Shown one piece after another: positions 55,670 to 64,000 of a DNA stretch of 64,000 bases; positions within the stretch are counted from its first letter, which is position 1; every line of letters starts with the position of its first letter. Below the pieces are notes generated by a model that saw nothing but the letters and a program-made list of their open reading frames with translations, searched no databases and was not told the DNA's origin. The translations under genes and the position numbers were made by a program. The DNA is from Pseudomonas azotoformans (lineage in GTDB: Bacteria > Pseudomonadota > Gammaproteobacteria > Pseudomonadales > Pseudomonadaceae), in NCBI RefSeq assembly GCF_900103345.1, contig NZ_LT629702.1, forward strand, positions 1,302,001 to 1,366,000, read 5' to 3'.

Positions 55670-57076
55670 ATGCCGGCATGGCGCAACATCAGTTTATGGA
55701 TGGACCAGTTGGACGACCCGCTGCAAGCGCGGCCGACACTGGAGCATGACCTGGACGTCAACGTGGCCATTATCGGCGCCGGTTACACCGGGCTGTGGAC
55801 CGCGTATTACCTGAAGCGCCAGGCTCCCGAGCTGAAAATCGCCATCATCGAAGCGCAAACGGCCGGTTTCGGCGCCTCTGGCCGTAATGGCGGCTGGCTG
55901 ATGGGTAATCTGCTGGGTGAGGACCGCTTGCTCGCCGGCCTGAACCCCGAACAACGTCGCGCTTCGTTTGACCTTCTGCATGCCATCCCCGACGAAGTAG
56001 CCCAGGTGCTGGCACATGAAGGCATCGACTGCGACTACCGCAAGGGCGGTGTACTGTACTGCGCCGCCCGTTACCCGGAGCAGGAAGGCAGCCTGCGCCG
56101 CTATTTGGACAAGCTCTACGCCCAAGGCCTGACTGAAGCCGACTACCGCTGGCTCGGCCCGCAGCAACTGGCCGAACAAATCCGCATCGCCAAGCCCTAT
56201 GGCGGTATTTATGCGCCCCATGTCGCGACCATCAACCCTGCCAAACTGGTGCGCGGCCTTGCGCGGGTGGTCGAGAGCATGGGCGTGACGATCTACGAAA
56301 ACAGCCCGGTCACCCACTGGCAATCCGGCAGCCTGCGTACCGCAAAGGCCGGTGTACGGGCGGCCTGGGTGGTGCCGGCGGTGGAGGGCTATGCCACTAC
56401 ATTGCCGCCGCTGGGCCGTTATCAACTGCCGGTGCAAAGCCTGATCGTCGCCACCGAGCCGTTGCCCGCCAGCACCTGGGATGAAATCGGCCTGAGCCAA
56501 GGCCAGGCCTTTGGCGAAAGCAGTCGCCAGGTCACCTACGGTCAGCGTTCGGCGGATAACCGGCTGGTGTTCGGCGCGCGCGGCGGTTATCAATTCGCCG
56601 GGAAGCTACGCCACAACTTCGATTTGACCGACAGCGAAGTGGAGCTGCGTCGCTACCTGTTCGGCGAGCTGTTCCCACAGCTCAAGAACGCCAGGATTAC
56701 CCATTCCTGGGGCGGCAACCTGGGCATGTCGCGCAATTTCCGTCCGCACATGCTCTGCGATCACAAGACCGGCATCGCGCTGTCCGGCGGTTACGGCGGG
56801 GAGGGTGTTGGCGCGACCAACCTGGGCGGCCGCACCCTGGCCGACCTGATCCTGGGCCGCGACACGTTGTTGACCTATCAGCCCTGGGTCATCCGCGAAC
56901 GCGGCCTGGACGCGCTCAAACCCTGGGAACCCGAACCCTGCCGCTGGCTGGGCTACAACGCGATCATTCGCAGTTTCGTCCATGAAGACCAGGTACTGGC
57001 CAACCCCAACACCGCCCCTTGGCGCCGCAAGCTGGCGACCGGCGTGGCCGGGTTCATGGAAGGTTTCATGCACTAA
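55670..57076 (+). CDS. FAD-dependent amine oxidase (PuuB-like gamma-glutamylputrescine oxidase family)
   Basis: Flavoprotein of 468 residues of the DAO/GlpD family. The dinucleotide fold is VAIIGAGYTGLWTAYYLKR (about 31-49), followed by GFGASGRNGGWLMGNL, the block after the FAD loop in PuuB-type enzymes, and a C-terminal SGGYGGEGVGATNLGGRTLA that closes the flavin site. It probably oxidises a modified or free polyamine, as the next genes encode a cupin and a PotF-like protein. Exact substrate not proven. Confidence 0.9.
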   Translation: MPAWRNISLWMDQLDDPLQARPTLEHDLDVNVAIIGAGYTGLWTAYYLKRQAPELKIAIIEAQTAGFGASGRNGGWLMGNLLGEDRLLAGLNPEQRRASFDLLHAIPDEVAQVLAHEGIDCDYRKGGVLYCAARYPEQEGSLRRYLDKLYAQGLTEADYRWLGPQQLAEQIRIAKPYGGIYAPHVATINPAKLVRGLARVVESMGVTIYENSPVTHWQSGSLRTAKAGVRAAWVVPAVEGYATTLPPLGRYQLPVQSLIVATEPLPASTWDEIGLSQGQAFGESSRQVTYGQRSADNRLVFGARGGYQFAGKLRHNFDLTDSEVELRRYLFGELFPQLKNARITHSWGGNLGMSRNFRPHMLCDHKTGIALSGGYGGEGVGATNLGGRTLADLILGRDTLLTYQPWVIRERGLDALKPWEPEPCRWLGYNAIIRSFVHEDQVLANPNTAPWRRKLATGVAGFMEGFMH

Positions 57077-57102
57077 GTCGTTTCATCCACACGGAAAAGC
57101 CC

Positions 57103-57444
57103 ATGAGCATCACTCAATTCAAAGACACGCTGAACGCCCACCTGCCGGACTCGTCCCCCGTCGCCGTGCCCTTGGGCGAACCCATCGCCGTTGCGTCAAC
57201 CCTGAGCGTCGAGCGCAACGACGGCGTCGAGACCGGCATCTGGGAGTGCACCCCAGGCCGCTGGCGTCGGCAGATCAAATCCCAGGAGTTCTGCCACTTT
57301 ATCCAGGGTCGCTGCACCTTCACCCCGGATAACGGTGAAGTCGTTCATATACAAGCCGGTGATGCACTGATGTTGCCGGCCAACAGCACTGGCATCTGGG
57401 ATATCCAGGAGACCGTGCGCAAGACCTATGTATTGATCCTGTAA
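57103..57444 (+). CDS. Cupin-domain protein of the polyamine module
   Basis: 113-residue single cupin: GIWECTPGRWRRQIKSQEFC followed by HFIQGRCTFTPDNGE and HIQAGDALMLPANSTGIW. It matches the EutQ/AraC-like (RmlC) cupins often coded next to PuuB-type oxidases. Function unknown; a regulatory or binding role is likely. It starts 26 bases after the oxidase stop and precedes the binding-protein gene by 60 bases. Confidence 0.87.
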   Translation: MSITQFKDTLNAHLPDSSPVAVPLGEPIAVASTLSVERNDGVETGIWECTPGRWRRQIKSQEFCHFIQGRCTFTPDNGEVVHIQAGDALMLPANSTGIWDIQETVRKTYVLIL

Positions 57445-57504
57445 CGCTTTGATCCTTGATCGCCTGCCATAAAAACAGCCCTAAAACCGCCAGGAAATCG
57501 AACC

Positions 57505-58584
57505 ATGAAAGTCATTGCCCTGTTGCCCTTGATGTTGGTGGCCTCTGTCAGCCAGGCCGCCGAGACGGTGAAAATCTACAACTGGTCGGACTACATCGCG
57601 CCGGACACCACCAAGAACTTCCAGAAAGAAACCGGCATCGGTTTCACCTACGACGTGTACGACAGCAATGAAACCCTCGACGGCAAATTGATGACCGGTA
57701 AATCCGGCTACGACGTGGTGTTCCCGTCCAACCATTTCATGGCCCGGCAGATCCAGGGCGGGGCCCTGAAAAAGCTCGACAAGAGCCAGTTGCCCAACTG
57801 GAAGAACCTCAACCCGGTGCTGCTCAAGGCCCTGGAAAACAACGACCCGGGCAATGCCCATGGTTTCCCGTACCTGTGGGGCAGCACCGGCATTGGCTAC
57901 AACATCGACAAGGTCAAGGCCGTACTGGGCGACAACGCGCCGGTGGATTCCTGGGACCTGATCTTCAAACCGGAAAACATGGCCAAGCTGCAGAAATGCG
58001 GGGTGGCGATCCTCGACAACGGCCCGGAATTGCTGCCGGCCGCGCTCAACTACCTGGGCTTGCCGCACCACAGCAAGAAACCCGAGGACTACAAGAAGGC
58101 TGAAGACCTGCTGATGAAAGTGCGACCTTACGTGGCGTACTTCCACTCCTCGAAATACACCGCCGACCTGGCCAATGGCGATATCTGCGTGGCCGTCGGC
58201 TTCTCCGGCGACATCCTGCAAGCCGAAAGCCGCGCCAAAGAGGCCAAGAACGGCGTGAACATCGGCTACAACATCCCCAAGGAAGGCGCCGCCATCTGGT
58301 TCGATATGGTCGCCATGCCCGCCGATGCGCCGGATGAAAAAGCCGGCTACGCGTTCATGAACTACCTGCTGCGTCCGGACGTGATGGCCAGCATCACCAA
58401 CTACGTGCACTACGCCAATGGCAACCAGGCCGCCGACAGCCTGGTGGACCCGGCGATCAAGGCCGATACCAAGGTGTACCCAAGCCCGGCAATGATGGGC
58501 AAATTGTTTGCGCTGGAAGCGATGCCGCTGAACATCGACCGGGTGCGTACGCGGGTGTGGAACACCGTCCGTACCGGCCGCTGA
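57505..58584 (+). CDS. Periplasmic polyamine-binding protein (PotF/SpuD type), second copy
   Basis: 359-residue solute-binding protein with signal peptide (about 1-19, ending SQAA), family start VKIYNWSDYIAPDTTKNFQK, and blocks GYDVVFPSNHFMARQIQGG, LWGSTGIGYNIDKVKAV and WDLIFKPENMAKL. It is closer to classical PotF/SpuD than the paralogue at 13331-14431, with which it shares domain layout throughout. No ABC permease genes are adjacent; transport may use the APC permease downstream or a transporter elsewhere. Confidence 0.94.
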   Translation: MKVIALLPLMLVASVSQAAETVKIYNWSDYIAPDTTKNFQKETGIGFTYDVYDSNETLDGKLMTGKSGYDVVFPSNHFMARQIQGGALKKLDKSQLPNWKNLNPVLLKALENNDPGNAHGFPYLWGSTGIGYNIDKVKAVLGDNAPVDSWDLIFKPENMAKLQKCGVAILDNGPELLPAALNYLGLPHHSKKPEDYKKAEDLLMKVRPYVAYFHSSKYTADLANGDICVAVGFSGDILQAESRAKEAKNGVNIGYNIPKEGAAIWFDMVAMPADAPDEKAGYAFMNYLLRPDVMASITNYVHYANGNQAADSLVDPAIKADTKVYPSPAMMGKLFALEAMPLNIDRVRTRVWNTVRTGR

Positions 58585-58590
58585 AATTCC

Positions 58591-58632
58591 GTGGTGAGCG
58601 GGCTTGTCCCGCGCTGGGCTGCGAAGCGGCCC
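58591..58632. repeat. REP-like sequence
   Basis: GCGGGCTTGTCCCGC with following GCTGCGAAGCGGC matches a common Pseudomonas REP family of another type than the REPIN at 50808. It directly follows the binding-protein stop and may act as its terminator. Confidence 0.65.
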
Positions 58633-58666
58633 TAATTCCAGCACCTCGGTAGGTGTGGCAGGCCGC

Positions 58667-58703
58667 CTATGGACCCGTTCTTCACGGCAGGCGCGGTCCA
58701 TAG
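58667..58703. repeat. Inverted repeat upstream of the unknown 138-aa gene
   Basis: CTATGGACC and GGTCCATAG form a perfect 9-bp stem with a 19-base loop. It could end transcription from the left; role not shown. Confidence 0.45.
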
Positions 58704-58734
58704 AGTTTATAGCGATTAAAACCGATTTCTTAGA

Positions 58735-58750
58735 CTGTCATTTCTGACAG
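58735..58750. promoter_or_regulatory. Palindrome before the unknown 138-aa gene
   Basis: CTGTCA, four bases, TGACAG lies 70 bases before the ATG at 58820 within AT-rich DNA that probably holds the promoter. Suggests an operator for an unknown regulator. Confidence 0.45.
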
Positions 58751-58819
58751 GTTTTATGTTTGGACAAATGACTTAAGCTCCTGATGCCTACTAGTCATCA
58801 AATGGAAAAAGGAGTTTTT

Positions 58820-59236
58820 ATGCCAAACGTCCCTGATATCGTCCTGCCGAAAATCAACCCGTTCGGTAGCATGGTGGGTGCGGTAACCAATGGCGGTGTG
58901 CCGAGTATTTTCATAGCGACATCGGTCTATCGCGATGAACAAGGTGGAAATATTCGATTTTTTGGCCGAATGGAAGGTTCAGATCCGCTAGCGCCAGCAA
59001 TCATCCAAGTCGAGATTAAGGATCGTGACACGCCAAGCGGTACTTACACATTAGCGGACAAAGTCTTGAGGGTTATTTACGTCCCGCATGGCTCAACTGC
59101 GGGCCGCCTTGCAGTCAGTGCCGAGGTGCTGTTTATTCGCTCCGGTCCGATTGAGTGGATTCGCGGACGTGTGGAGGCTGAAACCCCGCAGGGTGATGTG
59201 ATAGACGTTGTGTACTCTATCTTCGGAATGGGTTGA
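58820..59236 (+). CDS. Hypothetical protein, 138 aa
   Basis: Starts MPNVPDIVLPKINPFGSMVG with AAGGAG seven bases before the ATG. The sequence alternates hydrophobic and polar residues (IFIATSVYRDEQGGNIRFF, LAVSAEVLFIRSGPIEWIRG), suggesting an all-beta protein. No signal peptide, no cysteine, family not recognised. It sits between the polyamine-binding-protein gene and the LuxR regulator but has its own promoter region and AT-richer codons, so it need not belong to the module. Confidence 0.72.
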   Translation: MPNVPDIVLPKINPFGSMVGAVTNGGVPSIFIATSVYRDEQGGNIRFFGRMEGSDPLAPAIIQVEIKDRDTPSGTYTLADKVLRVIYVPHGSTAGRLAVSAEVLFIRSGPIEWIRGRVEAETPQGDVIDVVYSIFGMG

Positions 59237-59314
59237 AAGGCTTGAAACCGACAGGGCGGTTTTCTGAAGTCGACTTCAGATCGCCGCTCTTTACCGGGTA
59301 GTGATATCCGGCAT

Positions 59315-60100
59315 TCACGGATTCTCCAGATCATGCCCCAACGACTGGATAAACAAAGAAAACAGCTCCGGTTGTGACGAGATATCCAGCTTGGCGTACA
59401 AGTGTCGACGGTGCACCTTTACCGTGTCCGGCGAGATGTTCAGGCGTTCGGCCATGGCCTTGGACGAGAACCCGCGCAGCACCAGGCGAGCGATTTCCAG
59501 TTCGCGGTCCGAGAGCACACCACAGCCGAATTGACTCAGCGCGTCCCGGATCTGGCTACCCATCGCCGGCGTACGCTGGGTACTCTGCTGCCAATGCTGC
59601 TGCATCAACGGCAATACCCAGGCCGCCACGGTTGTCATCAATCCGGTCTCCTCAAAGCTGAAGCGCCGTTGCATGCCCAGCGACAGCGATAAGGTCCCCG
59701 CGCCCGGTAGTTGCAGGATGAACTGCACCTCGTCTTCCAGCACGTTGTCGTGGAAGTAGTTGAGGAAGTACTCACTCTGGCGAAAATGATCCGGCGCCAC
59801 TTCCTCCAGGCGGTACACGCCGCTGGCATACCCCTCGCGACAGGCCTGGAAGAACGGGTCGAGCAAATACAAGCCGTTGAGATACACCAGCATCGACGCC
59901 GGCTTGCTGCTGGGCTGGGCGTCGTATTCTTCCAGGGCCTGGGGCGGCCCTTCCAAGGGATAGAAGATCGCCAGGGCGTTATCGAAGGGCAGGCATTGGT
60001 GCAGCAACAGCACCAACTGCTTCCAGAAGCGCTCAGTGCCGATGTGCTCAACGGTGCGGCCCAGGCCGGCGTGCATCCCAACCTCGCGAAACAGGCTCAT
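59315..60100 (-). CDS. LuxR-family transcriptional regulator, second copy
   Basis: 261-residue paralogue of the regulator at 11546. N-terminal domain with LNGLYLLDPFFQACREGYAS and VYRLEEVAPDHFRQSEYF; C-terminal LuxR helix-turn-helix LSDRELEIARLVLRGFSSKA and SPDTVKVHRRHLYAKLDISS. Divergent from the permease gene at 60302, which together with the P1 peptidase gene is its probable target. The 200-base divergent gap is AT-richer and holds the promoters. The start with ATG at 60100 is the family-like one. Ligand unknown. Confidence 0.9.
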   Translation of the reverse strand: MSLFREVGMHAGLGRTVEHIGTERFWKQLVLLLHQCLPFDNALAIFYPLEGPPQALEEYDAQPSSKPASMLVYLNGLYLLDPFFQACREGYASGVYRLEEVAPDHFRQSEYFLNYFHDNVLEDEVQFILQLPGAGTLSLSLGMQRRFSFEETGLMTTVAAWVLPLMQQHWQQSTQRTPAMGSQIRDALSQFGCGVLSDRELEIARLVLRGFSSKAMAERLNISPDTVKVHRRHLYAKLDISSQPELFSLFIQSLGHDLENP

Positions 60101-60301
60101 GTGACAGGCTCCCGCTGGCAAAAAGATCGGCCAAGGGTTCGGCTTTTGCCGGGTGGCGTCAAGGGGAGTACGCCAATAGGGGAATTGGCTGACATGCCCT
60201 CAAGCTTTAACGTCAGCATCATTCAGCGGGAAACATATCCCGTGATGCATCAGATTTTTCGTTTCTGCCTCATACCAAGAACAACGACAGAGGATAACGA
60301 T

Positions 60302-61666
60302 ATGAGCATTTCCCCCACGCCCGATGGCGTGCTGAAACCCACCTTGAGCGTGTTCGATGTGGTCGCCATCACCGTATCAGCGGTGACGCCGGCCAGTTCC
60401 GTGTTTGTGATCGCACCATTTGCCATCCAGCAGGCCGGCAGCGGAGTGTTCCTGGCGTTCGTGATGGCCGGTCTGCTCGCGCTGATGTTTGCGTTTTGCT
60501 ACGCCGAACTGGGCCGTGCCCACAACAGCGCCGGTGGCGAATATGTATACGCCAAGCGCGTGTTCGGCGGCATGGCGGGCTATGCGACGTTCCTGACCGT
60601 ACTGGTGATGTTGCTGTTTATCCCACCGGTACTGGCTACGGGCGCGGCAACGTATCTGAATAACGCCCTGGGCACGCAGTTTGATTCGCAGACGGTGGCC
60701 CTGGTGATCGTGGTATGCAGCTACGCCCTGGGCATCCTGAATATCAAGCTCAATGCCTGGATCACCGGCACCTGCCTGTTGCTGGAAGTCGCAGCGCTGC
60801 TGGTGATCGTGGTGATCGGCTTCGGCAACCCGGTGCAACCGGCCAGCGTGCTGTTCCAGCCGCAGATCGTCGAAAACGGCGTATTGCACCTGGCGCCCTG
60901 GGCCTTGGTGATCGGCGCGGTAGGCATCGGCCTGTTTTCCTACAACGGCTACGGCCCGGCGGTGTTGCTCGCCGAAGACATGAAATGCGGCGGCAAAGGC
61001 GTGCACAAGGCGGTGCTGTGGTCGCTGGGGTTGGTGGTGATCATCGAGTTGGTGCCGATCACCGCCCTGTTGATCGGCGCGCCGTCCCTGAGCGCGATGA
61101 TCAGCAGCCCGGACCCCATCGGCTACCTGCTGACCAGCCATGGCAATGAAACCCTGTCGCGCCTGGTCAGCGCCGGGATCTTCCTGTCGGTGTTCAACGC
61201 CATTGTCGCCATCGTGATCCAGATCGGTCGCGTGGTGTTCAGCAGCGGGCGCGATGCGCTGTGGACACCGGGCATCAACAAGCTGTTCACGCGCATTCAC
61301 CCGCGCTGGGATTCGCCATGGTTGGCTACGCTGTTCCTGGCGATCCCATCGGCGCTGCTGAGTTTCAGCTCCAACCTGGCCGACCTGACCTCGTTCAGCG
61401 TATTGCTGATCATGCTGGTGTACCTGGTGGTGGCGCTGAGTGCGTTGATGAGCCGGGTGCTGCTGCGTGACCGCGAGCATCCCTACCGCATGCCGTTGTG
61501 GCCGCTGCCGGCGTTGGTGGCGGTGCTGGGTGCGGGCTATCTGTTAATGACCTTGATCGTGGCGGCCTCGGTCCGCGACATCCTGATCATCCTCGGCCTG
61601 CTGGCCCTGTCGGTGATCCTGTATTGCATCAGTGGCCGGTTGAGTCCGGTCTTCCAGAAATTGTAA
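60302..61666 (+). CDS. APC-family amino-acid/amine permease
   Basis: Membrane permease of 454 residues with about twelve hydrophobic segments. The start VFDVVAITVSAVTPASSVFV and FAFCYAELGRAHNSAGGEYV YAKR-type second block mark the amino acid-polyamine-organocation superfamily. AGAGGA lies seven bases before the ATG. It precedes the second P1 peptidase by nine bases, so import of a compound and its hydrolysis are coupled. The preferred substrate may be a polyamine or a modified amino acid. Confidence 0.92.
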   Translation: MSISPTPDGVLKPTLSVFDVVAITVSAVTPASSVFVIAPFAIQQAGSGVFLAFVMAGLLALMFAFCYAELGRAHNSAGGEYVYAKRVFGGMAGYATFLTVLVMLLFIPPVLATGAATYLNNALGTQFDSQTVALVIVVCSYALGILNIKLNAWITGTCLLLEVAALLVIVVIGFGNPVQPASVLFQPQIVENGVLHLAPWALVIGAVGIGLFSYNGYGPAVLLAEDMKCGGKGVHKAVLWSLGLVVIIELVPITALLIGAPSLSAMISSPDPIGYLLTSHGNETLSRLVSAGIFLSVFNAIVAIVIQIGRVVFSSGRDALWTPGINKLFTRIHPRWDSPWLATLFLAIPSALLSFSSNLADLTSFSVLLIMLVYLVVALSALMSRVLLRDREHPYRMPLWPLPALVAVLGAGYLLMTLIVAASVRDILIILGLLALSVILYCISGRLSPVFQKL

Positions 61667-61675
61667 GGAGTGGTT

Positions 61676-62782
61676 ATGCGCGCACGTCAATTGGGCATCA
61701 CGTTGGGGCTGGGCACGCCCGGTGAGTGGAACGCCATCACCGATGTGCCGGGGGTACGGGTCGGGCACAGCACGCTCAAGACCCGTATCGATGGCAAGCA
61801 GGTGCGCACCGGCGTCAGCGTGATCCAGCCGCGCGCGGGGGAGGCTCGCCTGCAACCGTGCTTTGCCGGGTACCACGTGCTCAATGGCAACGGTGACGCC
61901 ACCGGCCTGGAATGGGTCAGCGAAGCGGGGCTGCTGACCACGCCGCTGGCGATCACCAACACCCACAGCATCGGCATTGTGCGTGACAGCCTGATTGCCC
62001 TGGAGCGCGAACGCCTGGCGGACCCGGCGGTGTATTGGTGCATGCCGGTGGTGATGGAAACCTATGACGGCCTGCTCAACGATATCTGGGGCCAGCACTT
62101 GGGGCCCGAGCATGTGCGCGAAGCCGTGGACAACGCCGAAACCGGCCCGGTGCAGGAGGGCGCTGTCGGCGGAGGCACCGGGATGATCTGCCACGAGTTC
62201 AAGGGCGGCATCGGTACATCCTCGCGGCGCCTGCCGGCGGAGCAGGGCGGCTGGACCGTTGGCGTGCTGGTGCAGGCCAACCACGGCAAGCGCCAGGAAC
62301 TGCGGGTGGATGGCTACCCGGTGGGGCGCCGCCTGATGGACATTGCGTCGCCGTTCGCCGAGCAAGGCACGCCGGGTATGGGTTCGATTGTGGTGATCAT
62401 CGCCACGGACGCGCCGTTGCTGCCGCACCAGTGCCAGCGCCTGGCACAACGAGCATCCATCGGCATCGCCCGTACCGGTGGCGGCACCGAGGATTCCAGC
62501 GGCGACCTGTTCCTGGCCTTTGCCACGGGTAACCAGGATTTGCCGCCGGCGGATTACGGGCGCAAGGGCCTGCCGTTCAGCAGTGCATTGCAGATGGTCA
62601 ACAACGACCATATTTCGCCGCTGTTCAGCGCGGCGGCGGAGGCCGTGGAAGAGGCGATCATCAATGCGATGCTGGCCGGGGAGGCCATGCTCACCGATCA
62701 AGGTGTGCGCGTGCCGGGCCTGGACGCCGACACGCTGTTGGCGGCATTGCACGACACCGGCTGGAGTGTGTCCCGGAAATAG
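61676..62782 (+). CDS. P1-family aminopeptidase (DmpA/BapA type), second copy
   Basis: 368-residue paralogue of the enzyme at 8955, similar over its full length. Self-cleavage is expected between Gly236 and Ser237 in GTPGMGSIVV. Conserved blocks are NAITDVPGVRVGHSTLK, GNGDATGLEWVSEAGLLTTP and GGGTGMICHEFKGGIGTSSR. AAGGAG lies five bases before the ATG. It forms an operon with the APC permease, suggesting that the permease brings in the amide or peptide it cuts. No signal peptide, so cytoplasmic. Confidence 0.94.
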   Translation: MRARQLGITLGLGTPGEWNAITDVPGVRVGHSTLKTRIDGKQVRTGVSVIQPRAGEARLQPCFAGYHVLNGNGDATGLEWVSEAGLLTTPLAITNTHSIGIVRDSLIALERERLADPAVYWCMPVVMETYDGLLNDIWGQHLGPEHVREAVDNAETGPVQEGAVGGGTGMICHEFKGGIGTSSRRLPAEQGGWTVGVLVQANHGKRQELRVDGYPVGRRLMDIASPFAEQGTPGMGSIVVIIATDAPLLPHQCQRLAQRASIGIARTGGGTEDSSGDLFLAFATGNQDLPPADYGRKGLPFSSALQMVNNDHISPLFSAAAEAVEEAIINAMLAGEAMLTDQGVRVPGLDADTLLAALHDTGWSVSRK

Positions 62783-62867
62783 GGGACACACTAACTTATT
62801 AGTATAAGTAGTGGCTGTTTAATGTTGCCAATGGCACCGTGGCAATATATTGGATCCATTAATAGCG

Positions 62868-62892
62868 AATGCCGCTCAACTTGAGCGGCATT
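62868..62892. terminator. Hairpin terminator after the second P1 peptidase gene
   Basis: AATGCCGCTCAA and TTGAGCGGCATT form a perfect 12-bp stem with a one-base centre, followed by AGTGCTATTTAATATTT. The best terminator candidate in the right part of the window. Confidence 0.7.
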
Positions 62893-63145
62893 AGTGCTAT
62901 TTAATATTTAAATACCATTGCGGTGTTTTTTGTCGGACAACAGCGGTACTCCCCAATAAACAGGGAGCGGAACTTACACGGAGTGTTTGCCTGGGGTTTT
63001 TTAGTGCTGGAAAAGATGTAGACGAAAGATTTCAAGTTGTGTCAGTTTTCTTACGCCTTCAAAAGAGGCGAGTGATAGGACGATCTCGCCCGCGGGGTTC
63101 CTATCGATCAAAGACTGATGCACTTGCAAACAAGGAAGTACGTTT
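62893..63145. promoter_or_regulatory. Leader and promoter region of the serralysin gene
   Basis: About 250 bases without a gene upstream of aprA; the only feature is AAGGAAG seven bases before the ATG. No operator is recognised. Confidence 0.5.
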
Positions 63146-64000
63146 ATGTCAAAAGTAAAAGACAAGGCTATCGTGTCGGCGGCGCAAGCCAGCACCGCTT
63201 ACTCGCAAATCGATAGCTTCAGCCATCTGTATGACCGTGGCGGCAACCTCACGATCAATGGCAAACCCTCCTACTCCGTTGACCAGGCGGCCACCCAGCT
63301 GCTGCGCGACGGTGCCGCGTACCGGGACTTTGACGGCAACGGCAAGATCGACCTGACCTACACCTTCCTGACCTCGGCCTCCTCGAGCACCATGAACAAA
63401 CATGGCATCGCGGGTTTCAGCCAGTTCAACGCCCAGCAGAAAGCACAGGCCGTACTGGCCATGCAATCCTGGGCGGACGTGGCCAACGTCACCTTCACCG
63501 AGAAAGCCACCGGCGGTGACGGCCACATGACTTTCGGCAACTACAGCAGCGGCCAGGACGGCGCGGCCGCCTTCGCCTACCTGCCCGGCACCGGCGCAGG
63601 CTACGACGGCACGTCGTGGTACCTGACCAACAACAGCTACACGCCGAACAAGACCCCGGACCTGAACAACTACGGCCGGCAGACCCTGACCCACGAAATC
63701 GGCCACACCCTGGGCCTGGCCCACCCTGGCGACTACAACGCCGGGAACGGCAACCCGACCTACAACGACGCGACCTATGGACAGGACACGCGCGGCTACA
63801 GCCTGATGAGCTACTGGAGCGAGAGCAACACCAACCAGAACTTCAGCAAGGGTGGGGTCGAGGCGTACGCGTCTGCTCCACTGATCGACGACATCGCAGC
63901 GATCCAGAAGCTCTACGGCGCCAACTACAACACCCGTGCCGGCGACACCACCTACGGCTTCAACTCCAACACCGGGCGTGACTTCTACAGCGCCACCTCC
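63146..64000 (+). CDS. aprA: Serralysin-type alkaline metalloprotease (3' end outside window)
   Basis: Secreted zinc protease of the AprA/AprX family, made as a zymogen and exported by a type I system through its C-terminal repeats, which lie beyond the window. The visible 285 residues include the propeptide ([16 protein letters not shown] onward), the zinc motif [12 protein letters not shown] with His183, Glu184, His187 and His193, and the Met-turn YSLMSYWSE. This protease is a hallmark of P. fluorescens-group strains and of milk spoilage. The usual neighbours aprI and aprDEF would follow to the right. Confidence 0.97.
   Translation, partial: MSKVKDKAIVSAAQASTAYSQIDSFSHLYDRGGNLTINGKPSYSVDQAATQLLRDGAAYRDFDGNGKIDLTYTFLTSASSSTMNKHGIAGFSQFNAQQKAQAVLAMQSWADVANVTFTEKATGGDGHMTFGNYSSGQDGAAAFAYLPGTGAGYDGTSWYLTNNSYTPNKTPDLNNYGRQTLTHEIGHTLGLAHPGDYNAGNGNPTYNDATYGQDTRGYSLMSYWSESNTNQNFSKGGVEAYASAPLIDDIAAIQKLYGANYNTRAGDTTYGFNSNTGRDFYSATS

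Noticed and set aside
1..64000. CRISPR arrays, rRNA or tRNA genes
   Set aside because: No regularly spaced short repeats, and no cloverleaf or rRNA-like blocks were noticed. Repeats found are long, paired and few. A tRNA scan could not be run.

Overview
The window reads as chromosome of a Pseudomonas, most likely the P. fluorescens group. Supporting signs are a REPIN of the GTGGGAGGGGGCTTGCCCCC type at 50808-50896, the start of an AprA-type serralysin at the right edge, a DUF1652 gene, high GC with Pseudomonas codon use in most genes, and an aldoxime/nitrile cluster like the one described in P. chlororaphis. Everything here is read by eye from the sequence; no database search was run.

Layout. 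1-5390: an RND efflux pump (permease cut by the left edge, plus adaptor) and an MFS exporter. 5598-8735: a very small two-partner secretion pair. 8955-14431: first polyamine/peptide module (P1 peptidase, LuxR regulator, nitrilase-family amidase, PotF-like binding protein) with an orphan fimbrial adhesin inside it. 14432-31390: a scarred, partly AT-rich accessory region. It holds a tandem duplication carrying two fimbrial adhesin genes (one frameshifted), fragments of LysR, LuxR, IS5 and IS1182 genes, an intact IS1182-type transposase, a minimal histidyl-tRNA-synthetase-like gene preceded by a histidine leader-peptide attenuator, a GAF-PAS-GGDEF-EAL protein, a peroxiredoxin/DsbA-like pair, LtrA, an ABM-fold protein, a KefB remnant, a luciferase-like oxidoreductase and a truncated TetR gene. 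Two 145-150 bp direct repeats (19615-19764 and 30918-31063) bracket the central 11.3 kb.

31411-42963: a complete aldoxime-to-acyl-CoA pathway on the minus strand: aldoxime dehydratase (RCH=NOH to RCN), iron-type nitrile hydratase alpha and beta with its CobW/P47K activator (RCN to RCONH2), amidase (RCONH2 to RCOOH) and acyl-CoA synthetase (RCOOH to RCO-CoA). An outer-membrane porin-like protein, a truncated globin, a soluble PAS/chemoreceptor-type protein and a divergent AraC activator accompany it. A 41-bp motif made of two half-sites 21 bp apart occurs three times, upstream of the amidase, the globin and oxdA, and is a good candidate for the shared operator.

43327-54553: ordinary chromosomal genes: LysR with divergent quinone oxidoreductase, a small protein, an unknown protein translationally coupled to a MocR regulator, phosphoglucomutase, pirin, and an unusual UvrD-like helicase whose N-terminus carries eight glycines spaced exactly four residues apart. 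54811-62782: second, larger polyamine module (SnoaL-AraC regulator, PuuB-like oxidase, cupin, PotF-like protein, unknown protein, LuxR, amino-acid permease, P1 peptidase), paralogous to the first in three genes. The window ends inside aprA.
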